From a virus, in the IMG/VR virus record IMGVR_UViG_3300017917_005143, positions 1 to 37,011 of that record: a stretch of DNA of 37,011 bases; one strand, written 5' to 3'. The notes under the pieces were generated by a model that was not told the origin of the DNA, made no database searches, and saw only the letters and a program-made list of their open reading frames with translations. Within the stretch, counting starts at the first letter, position 1. Each line of letters begins with the position of its first letter. Of this stretch, positions 21,448 to 29,815 are shown one piece after another. A program made the position numbers and the translations under genes.

Positions 21448-22269
21448 TTATAACTCTTCTAGTGTTTGTTTTAAATCTATGCACTCAAGAATATAATCAT
21501 CAATTTCATTTGGAGAAACATGTGAAATTCTTTCTATTTTAGTTTTGAATTCCATTAAAATTTCATAATTTAACTTATCAATATTATCACTCTCAATTAT
21601 AGAATTTATCTTATTTATATTTTCATTTTTAATACTATTAAGATATTCTTCTTTTTTTGAATTTTCTGATGTAAGAATTGAAAGGACTTCTTTTTCGGAT
21701 TCATTAAGATGTTCATATCTCTTATTAAAGTTATTTACAGCTAATTTTGTCACAAATTTCCATGACTCTCCAAGGCTAGGTGAATCATCAACTTCTTTTG
21801 ACCCTTCCTCCTCACCAACTTCTCTTGTCAAATATTCAACAACCATATCATATGAAATACCCTCTTTTTCAAAATCAGAAAACGAAGGATTACAAACAGA
21901 TTCTATTAATGTATTTATTGATTCAAACAATTCTCCATTATATCTAGCCTCTACATGACTTACATCTGGATTGCCTAAAAACTCCTTTCTAAGGCTCATA
22001 TTTTCTTTTAATATATCTTGCCACTTGGAATTTTTAAACATATTAAGATTTTGATTTAAAAATCTTTCTGCCAATCTTTCTTTAGAAAAAGGTTTGCACT
22101 CTTGTATATTTTTATATATTAATTGTTGTTTTTTCAAATTAGGACTAGAGTTTGTTTTTTTAACAAAGCTATCTAGAGTATCACTTTTATTTTCTCTTAT
22201 AAGTTCCATTGAAGATAATCTTGTTATACTATCTCTTATTGCTCCAAAATTATAACTAATATTTTTCAT
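21448..22269 (-). CDS. Unknown helical structural-type protein
   Basis: This 273-residue protein is helical and acidic towards the C-terminus. The start MKNISYNFGAIRDSITRLSSMELIRENK includes I24-R-E26, fitting a prohead-protease site. Later parts are SKWQDILKENMSLRKEFLGN, ESINTLIESVCNPSF and KFVTKLAVNNFNKRYEHLNE, with a C-terminal coiled-coil-like end (LECIDLKQTLEEL). Position upstream of protease, scaffold and capsid genes, near where T4 carries portal and core genes, suggests a head-core or internal protein. No match to the portal is visible. Its promoter motif is back to back with the vWA gene. Confidence 0.55.
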   Translation of the reverse strand: MKNISYNFGAIRDSITRLSSMELIRENKSDTLDSFVKKTNSSPNLKKQQLIYKNIQECKPFSKERLAERFLNQNLNMFKNSKWQDILKENMSLRKEFLGNPDVSHVEARYNGELFESINTLIESVCNPSFSDFEKEGISYDMVVEYLTREVGEEEGSKEVDDSPSLGESWKFVTKLAVNNFNKRYEHLNESEKEVLSILTSENSKKEEYLNSIKNENINKINSIIESDNIDKLNYEILMEFKTKIERISHVSPNEIDDYILECIDLKQTLEEL

Positions 22270-22283
22270 ACTTTTAAATGTAG

Positions 22284-22297
22284 TTTATTAATAAATA
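22284..22297 (-). promoter_or_regulatory. Late-promoter-like motif for the 273-residue gene
   Basis: The minus strand reads TATTTATTAATAAA, 14 bases before the start at 22269. Confidence 0.6.
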
Positions 22298-22367
22298 TAC
22301 TAAAAAACATAATTAATTAATATTTTTTTTGTAAATTAGCATTTAAATTTTAAAAAAAAAAAGAATT

Positions 22368-24692
22368 ATGTCAAATTATTTAAATTCTGGTAATGGTAAA
22401 TTTTTTTACAATCAAAATGTTAAATCAGATTCTTCAGAGACAAAGGTTGTAGATATTTCATCTCACCATACCTTTATAATTGATTGCTCTGGTTCAATGT
22501 GGGGAGAGTTATCTCAAATTAAAAAAGATTTATATAACAAAATCTCCACAATGCTTAAGCCAAATGATTCAGTGACTATTATATGGTTTTCTGGAAAAGG
22601 TCAATATGGAGTTCTTCTTGAGGATTATCATGTAGATAGTGCTATTACTTTAACTAAAGTAAAAGACCTTATTGATAAGTATCTAACCACAGTAGGATTA
22701 ACTGCATTTAAAGAACCTATTATTGAATTAAAAGAAGTTATAAAGAGAGTTAATGGAAGAAATAAAGAAATGCTTCATACGATGTTTTTTTTAACTGATG
22801 GATATGATAACTGTTGGTCAACGAAAGAAATAATTAGTGCAATAGAAAGTGTCAAGGAGGAAGTATCAAGTGCTATAATAGTTGAGTATGGTTGGTATTG
22901 TAACAAAAAGCTTCTTAATGAAATGGCTACTGCTGTTGGTGGAGTTCATACTTTTAGTAAAAATTTTGATGAGTGTGAGCCTTATATTGAAAAAGCATTT
23001 ACTAGTAAAAATAATGTCAAGAGAAGATATGTTAAACTTGACCACGTTCCATATAACAAAGTAGTTTTTAATATTGTTGATGGAGATGTAATTACATATT
23101 TACCAAATGATGAAAATGAAATATTCGTTAGTGTTGATGGTGAGTTAAATTTATTTTATTTTACAGATACAAAGCCAAATTCTAATTTTATTGGTGATTC
23201 AGATTTTATCTCAGATTCAATACTTAGAGGAGATACTTCTAATGTTATTTTTGAAGGTTTATATGGTGCAGCATTCGCATACTCAAGAGTTAGTGATTAT
23301 AATATGGTTTCTGATATATTAAAATTATTAGGTGATGCTTATTTAATTACTGAGAAGGCAAATACTTTTGGTACTCAAAAAATCAATGAACTTGAGGCTA
23401 AATTCATTAATTCTATGAATAATATTAGTGCAAGATATATTGAAGGATACAATCCAGACCTTGAGCCAGCAGAAGATGCATTTTGTGTAATGGACATGCT
23501 TGAAACATTGATGTCAAGTGAAGAAAATGTTTGGTATCCAAGGCATGAGTCTTTTGGCTACAAGAGAGCTGGAGGTAAGGCTGTTGCTAAGAAGTCAGAT
23601 ATGACTCAAGAGGACAAGGATGAAATCAAGAAACTTACTGAAGCTGGAGATATTGCAGGTCTTCAAGCTAAGCTTCAAGAAGTTGGTGAAACAACAACTG
23701 AAACTTTGAAATTCCACTATAATGAGGAAATGCCCTCAAGTCCAATTTCAAACCTTACTTGGAACGAGACAAGGGCAAATCTTTCTGTTCAGGTAACATA
23801 TCAAGGATATGTTGAGCTTCCAGATAACAAATTTGGATTAGGACCCAAGTTTGATACTCACATCTTCAGAAACTATACAATCATTAAGGATGGTGTAATT
23901 CACACTTATGAGTTACCAGTTAGCTTAAACAAAGAAACGTTTGACACACTTCAGGCAAACGGATTACTTGATGGTGAAACCTGGGAAGCTGGTAAGATTA
24001 TGGTTCTTAATTTCTCTAAATTGCCTGTAATTAACAGACAAATGGTTAAATCTCTTTCTGCAGAGGCACTTTTCAAAAAATCACACGAACTTATCAAGCT
24101 TCAAGCTGCAAACTACGTTTTCGGTCAGTACAAGAAAAGATTGTTTGAAGGCGCAAGTAAAGGATTTCTTGACCTTTATGGAACTGAGGCTACAGAATGG
24201 CTTAAGGCTCTTGGATTAAGAGATTATGGATTTAACCCGCCAAGTGTAGTTGAGAAAATGAATGAGGAAATTGAAGTTAATACTCTTGAAGTTAAAATTA
24301 AGGGATTATCTACAGCTCCAACTAAGAAAGATTTCGATGCTCTTGAGAAGAAGTTACAAGCTGGTCTTGATGAAAGTTCTCTTTCAGGAAAAGAATTGCT
24401 CATTGCTCCTGCAATGAAAGAATTTAAAGCATTTGAGTCTACACTTAGTGGTCTTCCTGAGGAGTCTAGAAAAAAAATGATTGAGGAATGGATATATGCT
24501 AAGGCTGATTCATTTAGGGTAGCAAAGAATAAATTGATGGTTGAAATAGCTAAAGCTAAATTCTTAACTATTGTTGGAAAATCATGGTTCCAAGAATTTT
24601 CGAGCAGAGAAGATAATGAATTAACTCTCTTGCTTGATGGTTATGATACAACTTGTACTGTTATTGATAAGCAATCAACTATTAAGTTATAA
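22368..24692 (+). CDS. von Willebrand factor A domain protein
   Basis: The 774 residues begin with a vWA domain (about 25-215) with a complete MIDAS metal site: D39-x-S41-x-S43 (IDCSGSMW), T112 (GLTAF) and D144 (FLTDGYDN). The fold normally binds partner proteins through a divalent cation. Residues 215-330 look beta-rich, and about 395-440 and 590-760 are helical, the latter including KRLFEGASKGFLDLYG and a long coiled region. No signal peptide or transmembrane helix is visible. Cellular vWA proteins of this type often partner MoxR-type ATPases, but none is in the window, so the partner is unknown. It is on the plus strand without the late-type motif, closed by a shared terminator. Confidence 0.85.
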   Translation: MSNYLNSGNGKFFYNQNVKSDSSETKVVDISSHHTFIIDCSGSMWGELSQIKKDLYNKISTMLKPNDSVTIIWFSGKGQYGVLLEDYHVDSAITLTKVKDLIDKYLTTVGLTAFKEPIIELKEVIKRVNGRNKEMLHTMFFLTDGYDNCWSTKEIISAIESVKEEVSSAIIVEYGWYCNKKLLNEMATAVGGVHTFSKNFDECEPYIEKAFTSKNNVKRRYVKLDHVPYNKVVFNIVDGDVITYLPNDENEIFVSVDGELNLFYFTDTKPNSNFIGDSDFISDSILRGDTSNVIFEGLYGAAFAYSRVSDYNMVSDILKLLGDAYLITEKANTFGTQKINELEAKFINSMNNISARYIEGYNPDLEPAEDAFCVMDMLETLMSSEENVWYPRHESFGYKRAGGKAVAKKSDMTQEDKDEIKKLTEAGDIAGLQAKLQEVGETTTETLKFHYNEEMPSSPISNLTWNETRANLSVQVTYQGYVELPDNKFGLGPKFDTHIFRNYTIIKDGVIHTYELPVSLNKETFDTLQANGLLDGETWEAGKIMVLNFSKLPVINRQMVKSLSAEALFKKSHELIKLQAANYVFGQYKKRLFEGASKGFLDLYGTEATEWLKALGLRDYGFNPPSVVEKMNEEIEVNTLEVKIKGLSTAPTKKDFDALEKKLQAGLDESSLSGKELLIAPAMKEFKAFESTLSGLPEESRKKMIEEWIYAKADSFRVAKNKLMVEIAKAKFLTIVGKSWFQEFSSREDNELTLLLDGYDTTCTVIDKQSTIKL

Positions 24693-24711
24693 TTTATACA
24701 CTCAGAATAAG

Positions 24712-24736
24712 AAAGGGAGCCAAATTAGCTCCCTTT
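24712..24736. terminator. Shared terminator between convergent vWA and glycosyltransferase genes
   Basis: AAAGGGAGC/GCTCCCTTT forms a perfect 9-bp stem with a seven-base loop and T residues on the plus-strand side. It fills the 46-base gap between the two stops. Confidence 0.85.
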
Positions 24737-24738
24737 TT

Positions 24739-26061
24739 TTATTTTGTTTCTGCAAGTTCTTTATTTTGAACTTTCTTATCTTGTAAAATCCTCTTGTAGA
24801 ATTCAACCCTATCAGCTGTAACATTTGTAATATCATATTTATCCTTTACAAAATCATGAAGATTCTCCGCAAGTTCATGTCTGTATTCAGGGTCTTCAAT
24901 CACTCTCTTCATGTGTTTATACCAATCTTTCTTATCATTCTTAACAAGAAGCCCAGTTTTACCATCTTCTATTAATTCCTTATAAATCCCAAAGTCTTGA
25001 GCAATTAAAACTTTCTTTTTCATCCCAGCTTCAATTATTTTTAATTCAGACTTAACTTCATTGAATGCGTGTCTTCTGTTTTTTATTTGAACAGAGTGTG
25101 TTCCATTTGGCTTGTGGTGAATTATTTTCTCCTCAAATGTATCAATTAGTGGAGCAAGACATACATCGGTATAGTCATAGTGTTTTCCATACTGAGTAAG
25201 AGGAAGAGTCCATCTTCTCACATAATTTTTCATGTATTGCTCATCCTTATAGTCTTCTTGTTTTGGTTTTTGGATTTTATCAAGCCACTTATAATATTCT
25301 GGGTCATTGTCTCTATCTTTATAATTTCCTGTAAAAATCTCTTCAAATTTACACCAAACAGTCTCGTGAGGTAATATAGCTCTTGTTCTTCTTTCGTTGT
25401 TTGGCAACATTTCTGTAATGGTACCCCTTGTATCAAATCCACACATTATAATTTGAAATTTATCTCTAAGCTCATTATTGGACCAAAGTTGTTGAAATCC
25501 AGGTCTCATAAGCTCAAGGTCATGTAAGTGAGATGAGCCACCAATCCAAGAAATTCTACATTTATTAGAAACATTTTCTGTAGCCTCAGAAGTCCACATC
25601 TGATGCTCCATATTAAGAGCATTTGGAATTACAGTTACATTTTTATTGAATGGCTTTATATATTCTGCAAATATAGATGTTGTTGTGGTTACATAATCTG
25701 ATAATCTTAAATTATTTGAAATTTTTTCACTTAAATTTTCAGCCTTAACTATTTGATAAAGTGGGTGAGTTGTTGGCGGTTCCCAGAAGTCATCAATATC
25801 CATTACCAATATAGTTCCACTTTCTTTTATTTTAGAAAATAATTCAGCAGAAGTTTCGTATGGACCAATGTGTCTGTGAAAGTGAATTATATCGAAGCTT
25901 TGAAAATAAGCAATATTGTTTAAGTTTGGCTGATGATTAATCTCAACTTCAATTTCATCTCCAAAATGCTTTTGTATTGCTTGTGCTGGCCAAATATTTC
26001 GGTATGAACCAACTCCTTGCAGGTCTGATGGGACCATTAAAACTCTTATTTTTTTATTCAT
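24739..26061 (-). CDS. Glycosyltransferase, GT4-like (GT-B fold)
   Basis: This 440-residue protein shows two Rossmann-like halves. The N-terminal half has IRVLMVPSDLQGVGSYRNIW, FDIIHFHRHIGPYE and TILVMDIDDFWE. The C-terminal half has CRISWIGGSSHLHDLELMRP, YDYTDVCLAPL and a donor-binding segment ELKIIEAGMKKKVLIAQDFG followed by GKTGLLV, as in GT4 enzymes. Such enzymes move a sugar from a nucleotide-sugar to an acceptor; here the acceptor may be virion protein, DNA or a host surface glycan. It is the only minus-strand glycosyltransferase, the other five being at 32312-36828. Its ATG overlaps the stop of the upstream endonuclease by four bases (ATGA), so the two are probably translationally coupled. 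Confidence 0.8.
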   Translation of the reverse strand: MNKKIRVLMVPSDLQGVGSYRNIWPAQAIQKHFGDEIEVEINHQPNLNNIAYFQSFDIIHFHRHIGPYETSAELFSKIKESGTILVMDIDDFWEPPTTHPLYQIVKAENLSEKISNNLRLSDYVTTTTSIFAEYIKPFNKNVTVIPNALNMEHQMWTSEATENVSNKCRISWIGGSSHLHDLELMRPGFQQLWSNNELRDKFQIIMCGFDTRGTITEMLPNNERRTRAILPHETVWCKFEEIFTGNYKDRDNDPEYYKWLDKIQKPKQEDYKDEQYMKNYVRRWTLPLTQYGKHYDYTDVCLAPLIDTFEEKIIHHKPNGTHSVQIKNRRHAFNEVKSELKIIEAGMKKKVLIAQDFGIYKELIEDGKTGLLVKNDKKDWYKHMKRVIEDPEYRHELAENLHDFVKDKYDITNVTADRVEFYKRILQDKKVQNKELAETK

Positions 26062-26840
26062 AACTTATTTATTATTTTTTCTACCTCTTTTTCTTTATTT
26101 ATATTATAATCTTTTTCCCAAATTGTAAAAAATTTATAACCTTTTTTTTCCGCTAATTCTTTTTTTGTTTTATCTCTTTCCCAAAGTTCCCAAGCATAAA
26201 GCTGTTTTTTTTTGTTTAAAAAATTTTTATCATATTTTTCTGGATTACAATGCCAATAATCTCCATTAAATTCAATAATAACATTATAGTCAATTAGTAA
26301 GAAGTCGTATTTTAATGTTTCTATTAAAAATTGAGTTTTAACTTTAAAATTAAGTAACTCTAAAATTTCCTTAATTTCTTTTTCTGCATTAGAAACTGGA
26401 GCTGTCTTTAATCTTCCACCAATTAAACTTTTAATCATCGTACTCCTTTGAATTTCTTTTAAATAATCTAAACTTCCACTATCATATTTTTTCTTTAAAG
26501 CTTGAGATACTTTTTTTCTATTTTCTGGATTTGCCATTGCATTATCATTTCCACAAGACTTACCCCTTCTTGATTTTGAATTTTGTTTTTTTGATTTTTC
26601 AGAATGTTTTTTACCAAAAAATGGATTTTTATTGCCTATTCTACAACAAACATTACAACATCTTTTATTATTTTCAGCATTTCTTATGTTTCTCAAAACC
26701 AAATAACTCTCTTGAGCTTCATATTTTATCTCTTTTTTGCATTCTAAACACAATCTATATCCAAACCATTTACCATCTTCTTCATATACTTTATAAGTAT
26801 TAATCTCTAGTTCTAATTCTTCTTTTGTCCTCCTTTTCAT
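26058..26840 (-). CDS. Homing endonuclease with NUMOD3-like and VSR-like domains
   Basis: The 260 residues are laid out as follows: a Cys-rich start (CLECKKE, CCNVCCRIG), a NUMOD3-like stretch (NPFFGKKHSEKSKKQNSKSRRGKS and GNDNAMANPENRKKVSQALK) that binds DNA, and a C-terminal nuclease with AEKEIKEILELLNFKVKTQF, YDFLLIDYNVIIEFNGDYWH and a closing KKGYKFFTIWEKDYN, the VSR/EDxHD type. It sits between a 70-residue gene and a glycosyltransferase gene, overlapping the latter's start by four bases, which suggests precise insertion into an existing operon. No clear promoter motif is seen upstream, so read-through transcription is likely. Confidence 0.8.
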   Translation of the reverse strand: MKRRTKEELELEINTYKVYEEDGKWFGYRLCLECKKEIKYEAQESYLVLRNIRNAENNKRCCNVCCRIGNKNPFFGKKHSEKSKKQNSKSRRGKSCGNDNAMANPENRKKVSQALKKKYDSGSLDYLKEIQRSTMIKSLIGGRLKTAPVSNAEKEIKEILELLNFKVKTQFLIETLKYDFLLIDYNVIIEFNGDYWHCNPEKYDKNFLNKKKQLYAWELWERDKTKKELAEKKGYKFFTIWEKDYNINKEKEVEKIINKL

Positions 26841-26901
26841 ATTATTGTCGAATTGTCCTACTTCTAAATAATCAAAAGGAATTTTTTAAATTAAAATAAA
26901 T

Positions 26902-27114
26902 TCAACCTTTAATTTCTCCCCAAGTTTTTTTAAAATCATTGTCAGTTTTTAATTTTTCTAAAAACTCATCTTCGGAATACATTGAAAAACTTTTTGATGG
27001 AAATGGTAAGTTTAAATTAATTTCTTTTAAATTTATATTATCCATCATATCTACATTATCAACATACTGCTTATATAATGGATTATATTCTTCTTTATTT
27101 AATTTAAAATTCAT
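26902..27114 (-). CDS. Small acidic protein, unknown
   Basis: The preferred start is the ATG at 27114 (MNFKLNKEEYNPLYKQYVDN), giving 70 residues. The longer frame to 27159 would begin upstream of the predicted promoter. The protein is acidic with Met/Asp/Asn bias and ends DNDFKKTWGEIKG. It has no motif I recognise. It has a host-type promoter (TTG-N20-TATATTTT, one mismatch) 14 bases upstream and may lead the transcript through the endonuclease and GT4 genes. Confidence 0.55.
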   Translation of the reverse strand: MNFKLNKEEYNPLYKQYVDNVDMMDNINLKEINLNLPFPSKSFSMYSEDEFLEKLKTDNDFKKTWGEIKG

Positions 27115-27128
27115 AATTCTAATTTTAT

Positions 27129-27159
27129 AAAATATATAATTTGATTTACACAAAATCAA
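27129..27159 (-). promoter_or_regulatory. Host-type promoter for the 70-residue gene
   Basis: On the minus strand TTG (27159-27157), a 20-base spacer and TATATTTT (27136-27129), one base from TAnnTTTG. The ATG is 14 bases further. Confidence 0.45.
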
Positions 27160-27182
27160 TACTTAAATTAAATAAACAAAAA

Positions 27183-27205
27183 AAGAGGATGAAATTCATC
27201 CTCTT
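27183..27205 (-). terminator. Terminator of the 90-residue gene
   Basis: AAGAGGATGA/TCATCCTCTT forms a 10-bp stem around a three-base loop, 20 bases beyond the stop. The minus strand continues T-rich. Confidence 0.85.
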
Positions 27206-27224
27206 GCTTTAATTTAAGTGTCTA

Positions 27225-27497
27225 TTAGTTTCCTGAATAACCTTCAACATTTTTAACAGCATCTACAATATCCATCATAACTTGTCCTAGTGGTAGTTTT
27301 AATTCCGAATTATCAAACGACCTATCAACTTCGACAACACCCCTTCTTTCCTGTGCATCAAGAGGTCCAGTTAACCTATTTGAAGATAAAACTACCTCTC
27401 CTGGGTTTAGTATAATACCTGGATTCATTGCTCCGCCAAGAGCAATAGAAATTTTAACAGGTGATGAGCTTATGTTTTTAATTTTCCAAGTATTCAT
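27225..27497 (-). CDS. Small beta-domain protein, likely virion accessory
   Basis: The 90 residues start MNTWKIKNISSSPVKISIAL and continue GIILNPGEVVLSSNRLTGPLDAQERRGVVEVDRSFDN. The K-I-K-N-I-S start, the N/K-PGE-V-(V/L)-L turn and the later I/V-x-I strand match the N-terminal domain of the glycosyltransferase at 34166-35341 and, more loosely, the 104-residue protein at 10122-10436. This is one small fold reused three times. The ATG is preceded by 18 consecutive A residues, which could make its expression variable. No late-type motif is seen close by. Confidence 0.6.
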   Translation of the reverse strand: MNTWKIKNISSSPVKISIALGGAMNPGIILNPGEVVLSSNRLTGPLDAQERRGVVEVDRSFDNSELKLPLGQVMMDIVDAVKNVEGYSGN

Positions 27498-27498
27498 A

Positions 27499-27516
27499 TT
27501 TTTTTTTTTTTTTTTT
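27499..27516 (-). repeat. 18-base A tract at the ribosome-binding region
   Basis: Eighteen consecutive A on the minus strand (T on the plus), ending one base before the ATG of the 90-residue gene. It is the longest homopolymer I see in the window. Confidence 0.9.
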
Positions 27517-27552
27517 TAAATGTAATTATTTGACTTATTAAAATAAAGTTAA

Positions 27553-28668
27553 TTAACTTTTAATATAGCCTCTTGTTTTAGAAATCCTCTCTTTCGGAAT
27601 ATAATATAATTTATTTTCATGCTTCCATTCTTGAATTTCATTATTTTCCCTAACAAGCATTGTTGAATCTCCAGAGTTTATTTTATTATTTAACTCTTTT
27701 GGTAATACAACCTTTTCAAATCCAGTACCCTCAACTATTTCTCTCATTGTAATAGAAAGTTCAATTTCTTCATCACTTGTATCTTCATTTATATATTGAC
27801 CTTGTTCATTAGTTTGTGTATTTGTGTCTATTGCTCCAATAGCATAATTGGGGGTTGAATTTAATGCCTTCTCTGTATTTGTTAATAAAGAATCTTTAAC
27901 AATCCCCATAACAATATCATGCACAACCTTATCAAGGTCTAGTGAGCTCTTGATATAAGTTTCAAGTTCCCCTTTGGTAGTAGAGTCAATTTGTGGTAAT
28001 GATGGTTCTGTATATGGATTTTCTTTATATTCAGAGCTTCCTGCATAATCTGGAAGTGAATTTTTTTCTATAAATTTACTAGTGCCATTTGAATAATTAA
28101 ATTCTATTTCTCCAATTTCCTCAAATTTAGCAACATAAATTTTAGCTTTTGTCTTACCCTGTTCAATCCAGAGGTCATTCATTGATTTTTTTACATCTGG
28201 GTCATCCATAAGTCTCATTGACTTATAACTTAAATTTTCCCCTGTTTCATTTATATCATTATATCTAAATACAAATAATTCGCTAGGTTCAGCTTTTTTT
28301 AATATTTCTGGCAACTCTGGAGTATAACCCATTACTGGATTAGAAGGCATTTCAGTAGGGCTTGAGCCTGGGTTTATAAAAAAACTATTAGTATCTCCAG
28401 ATAAATTTACTTGTTGCTCTTCGTTATTTGTTATTTTGTTTTCACTTGGAAACTCCTTATCCATATTAACACTGGAAGGAATTTCAAAGCCATCATTTTC
28501 GTTTACAACAGTTGGGATTTCTTTTGTTTCTTCTCTTTTTTTAAATGCTATAATTTTATTTTTAATCCTTTCAATAGCATCTTCAGGAAGCGAACCTTCA
28601 AGATTTTCCTGTCTAATTCCGTTTGCTATTAACGTTTTTAGTTCTTCTATATTTATTTGTTTTGGCAT
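27553..28668 (-). CDS. Unknown acidic protein, likely virion-associated
   Basis: The 371-residue protein is not recognised. Order: a helical start (NIEELKTLIANGIRQENLEG), a disordered S/N/P/E-rich stretch (about 60-120, with NPGSSPTEMPSNPVMGYTPE), a folded middle with LFVFRYNDINETGENLSYKS and AKIYVAKFEEIGEIEFNYSN, then helical LETYIKSSLDLDKVVHDIVM and a basic end (RISKTRGYIKS). The mixture of disordered and beta segments is common for phage structural proteins. It has a strong late-type motif eight bases upstream, supporting late expression. It is divergent from PhoH. No active-site pattern is visible. Confidence 0.6.
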   Translation of the reverse strand: MPKQINIEELKTLIANGIRQENLEGSLPEDAIERIKNKIIAFKKREETKEIPTVVNENDGFEIPSSVNMDKEFPSENKITNNEEQQVNLSGDTNSFFINPGSSPTEMPSNPVMGYTPELPEILKKAEPSELFVFRYNDINETGENLSYKSMRLMDDPDVKKSMNDLWIEQGKTKAKIYVAKFEEIGEIEFNYSNGTSKFIEKNSLPDYAGSSEYKENPYTEPSLPQIDSTTKGELETYIKSSLDLDKVVHDIVMGIVKDSLLTNTEKALNSTPNYAIGAIDTNTQTNEQGQYINEDTSDEEIELSITMREIVEGTGFEKVVLPKELNNKINSGDSTMLVRENNEIQEWKHENKLYYIPKERISKTRGYIKS

Positions 28669-28676
28669 AATTTACT

Positions 28677-28690
28677 TTTATTAATAAATA
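28677..28690 (-). promoter_or_regulatory. Late-promoter-like motif for the 371-residue gene
   Basis: The minus strand reads TATTTATTAATAAA, eight bases before the start at 28668. Confidence 0.6.
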
Positions 28691-28718
28691 TTAAGTTTTT
28701 TATTAAATCAATAATACT

Positions 28719-28748
28719 TTGTTTTAATAAAAAAAATACGTATTATTG
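28719..28748 (+). promoter_or_regulatory. Host-type promoter for phoH
   Basis: TTG (28719-28721), a 19-base spacer and TATTATTG (28741-28748), one base from TAnnTTTG. The predicted start near 28754 excludes the in-frame ATG at 28746. Confidence 0.5.
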
Positions 28749-28766
28749 TTCAGAAATATTTTATTT

Positions 28767-29555
28767 ATGGCACAAAGAAAAAGACCTAGCAAAAGACTAT
28801 CAAAACTCAATCAAGAAGAAATTGATGAATTTATATCTCCAAAAGTTGATAGAGCTATTATTAATGAATTTGTAAAAATTAAGGAATTAGATTTTGAACT
28901 TACAAATAAGCAAAAACATCTTGTTAGAATATTAAAATCAAATAGTATAATTACTGTAACTGGACCTCCAGGTACATCTAAGACGTTTATTTCATGTTAT
29001 GCAGCAATTCAAGAGTTTCTTAAGGGTAAGTATGATAAAATAATTTTATGTAAGCCAACAGAAGTTTTATCTGGAACAAAAGACCCAGGAGCACTACCTG
29101 GAACTCTTGATGAGAAGATGTCTGTATATGCAGAATCATTTTTTGATGCTTTTGACGAATTTTTAGAGGCAAAAGATTTTAAACAACTTTGGGATAGTAA
29201 AGTTATAGAATTTAAACCAGCACAATTTTTAAGAGGACGTTCAATTAAGAATGCTTTTATAATAATTGACGAATTTCAAAATTTTGACTCAAAGGCTCTT
29301 AAATCAATAGTCACAAGAAAAGGAAGAAATAGTACAATTGTATTCATGGGAGATACAAGACAGAATGACATAAACAAAAAACATGTAGCTGTAGATGTAT
29401 TTAATCAATTAATTAATGAAATGGGAGAAGGGTGTGCTGCTTTTAAATTTGAAAGAGAGGATATCGTAAGGGACCCGCTATTAATAAAACTAATGGATTT
29501 GTGGGAGAAGTACGAAGATGAAGACAAGTGGCCAGACACAATAAAGGGTGCTTAA
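28767..29555 (+). CDS. phoH: PhoH-like ATPase
   Basis: 262 residues from MAQRKRPSKR. An in-frame ATG at 28746 lies inside the predicted promoter and is not used. It has a P-loop GPPGTSKT at 66-73, the PhoH segment CKPTEVLSGTKDPGALPGTL, Walker B FIIIDEFQNF (D168-E169) and sensor-type FMGDTRQND. The PhoH family binds ATP and is related to helicase or RNA-processing ATPases. It is very common in phages, though its role there is unsettled. Downstream are two small paralogous genes with a late-type motif, so the genes are close but probably timed differently. Confidence 0.9.
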   Translation: MAQRKRPSKRLSKLNQEEIDEFISPKVDRAIINEFVKIKELDFELTNKQKHLVRILKSNSIITVTGPPGTSKTFISCYAAIQEFLKGKYDKIILCKPTEVLSGTKDPGALPGTLDEKMSVYAESFFDAFDEFLEAKDFKQLWDSKVIEFKPAQFLRGRSIKNAFIIIDEFQNFDSKALKSIVTRKGRNSTIVFMGDTRQNDINKKHVAVDVFNQLINEMGEGCAAFKFEREDIVRDPLLIKLMDLWEKYEDEDKWPDTIKGA

Positions 29556-29580
29556 GGTTAAATTTTAATTTTTTTACCCC

Positions 29581-29593
29581 TATTTATAATAAA
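29581..29593 (+). promoter_or_regulatory. Late-promoter-like motif for the small tandem paralogues
   Basis: TATTTATAATAAA on the plus strand, the full consensus, nine bases before the ATG at 29603. It fixes that start over an earlier in-frame ATG inside phoH. Confidence 0.7.
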
Positions 29594-29602
29594 ATTAAAA
29601 TT

Positions 29603-29812
29603 ATGAATATAAGTTATTTTATACCAGGAACTCCAGATGATAAACCTAAAAAAGAAGATAAAGGATTGATTAGCCCAAATCAACTTAGAGAGAGTGCTCA
29701 AAAGAAAGCTTATAAAATAGAGCAATCTAAAAACAAAACTGGTCTTATGTCTAATAATTCAGGAAAGTTATTGACAGATGATGGAAGAGAAATATTTAAC
29801 GAAAATAAATAA
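29603..29812 (+). CDS. Small protein, first of two tandem paralogues
   Basis: 69 residues from MNISYFIPGTPDDKPKKEDK; the frame is open further upstream but the late-type motif at 29581-29593 supports this start. The body GLISPNQLRESAQKKAYKI and tail GKLLTDDGREIFNENK match the next protein's KGLIQPQDIKTPAKK and IKIDDGRQLLK. It is highly charged with no Cys, so it is probably a flexible helical linker or a virion-associated peptide. The function is unknown. A three-base gap separates it from its paralogue, implying translational coupling. Confidence 0.65.
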   Translation: MNISYFIPGTPDDKPKKEDKGLISPNQLRESAQKKAYKIEQSKNKTGLMSNNSGKLLTDDGREIFNENK

Positions 29813-29815
29813 GTC

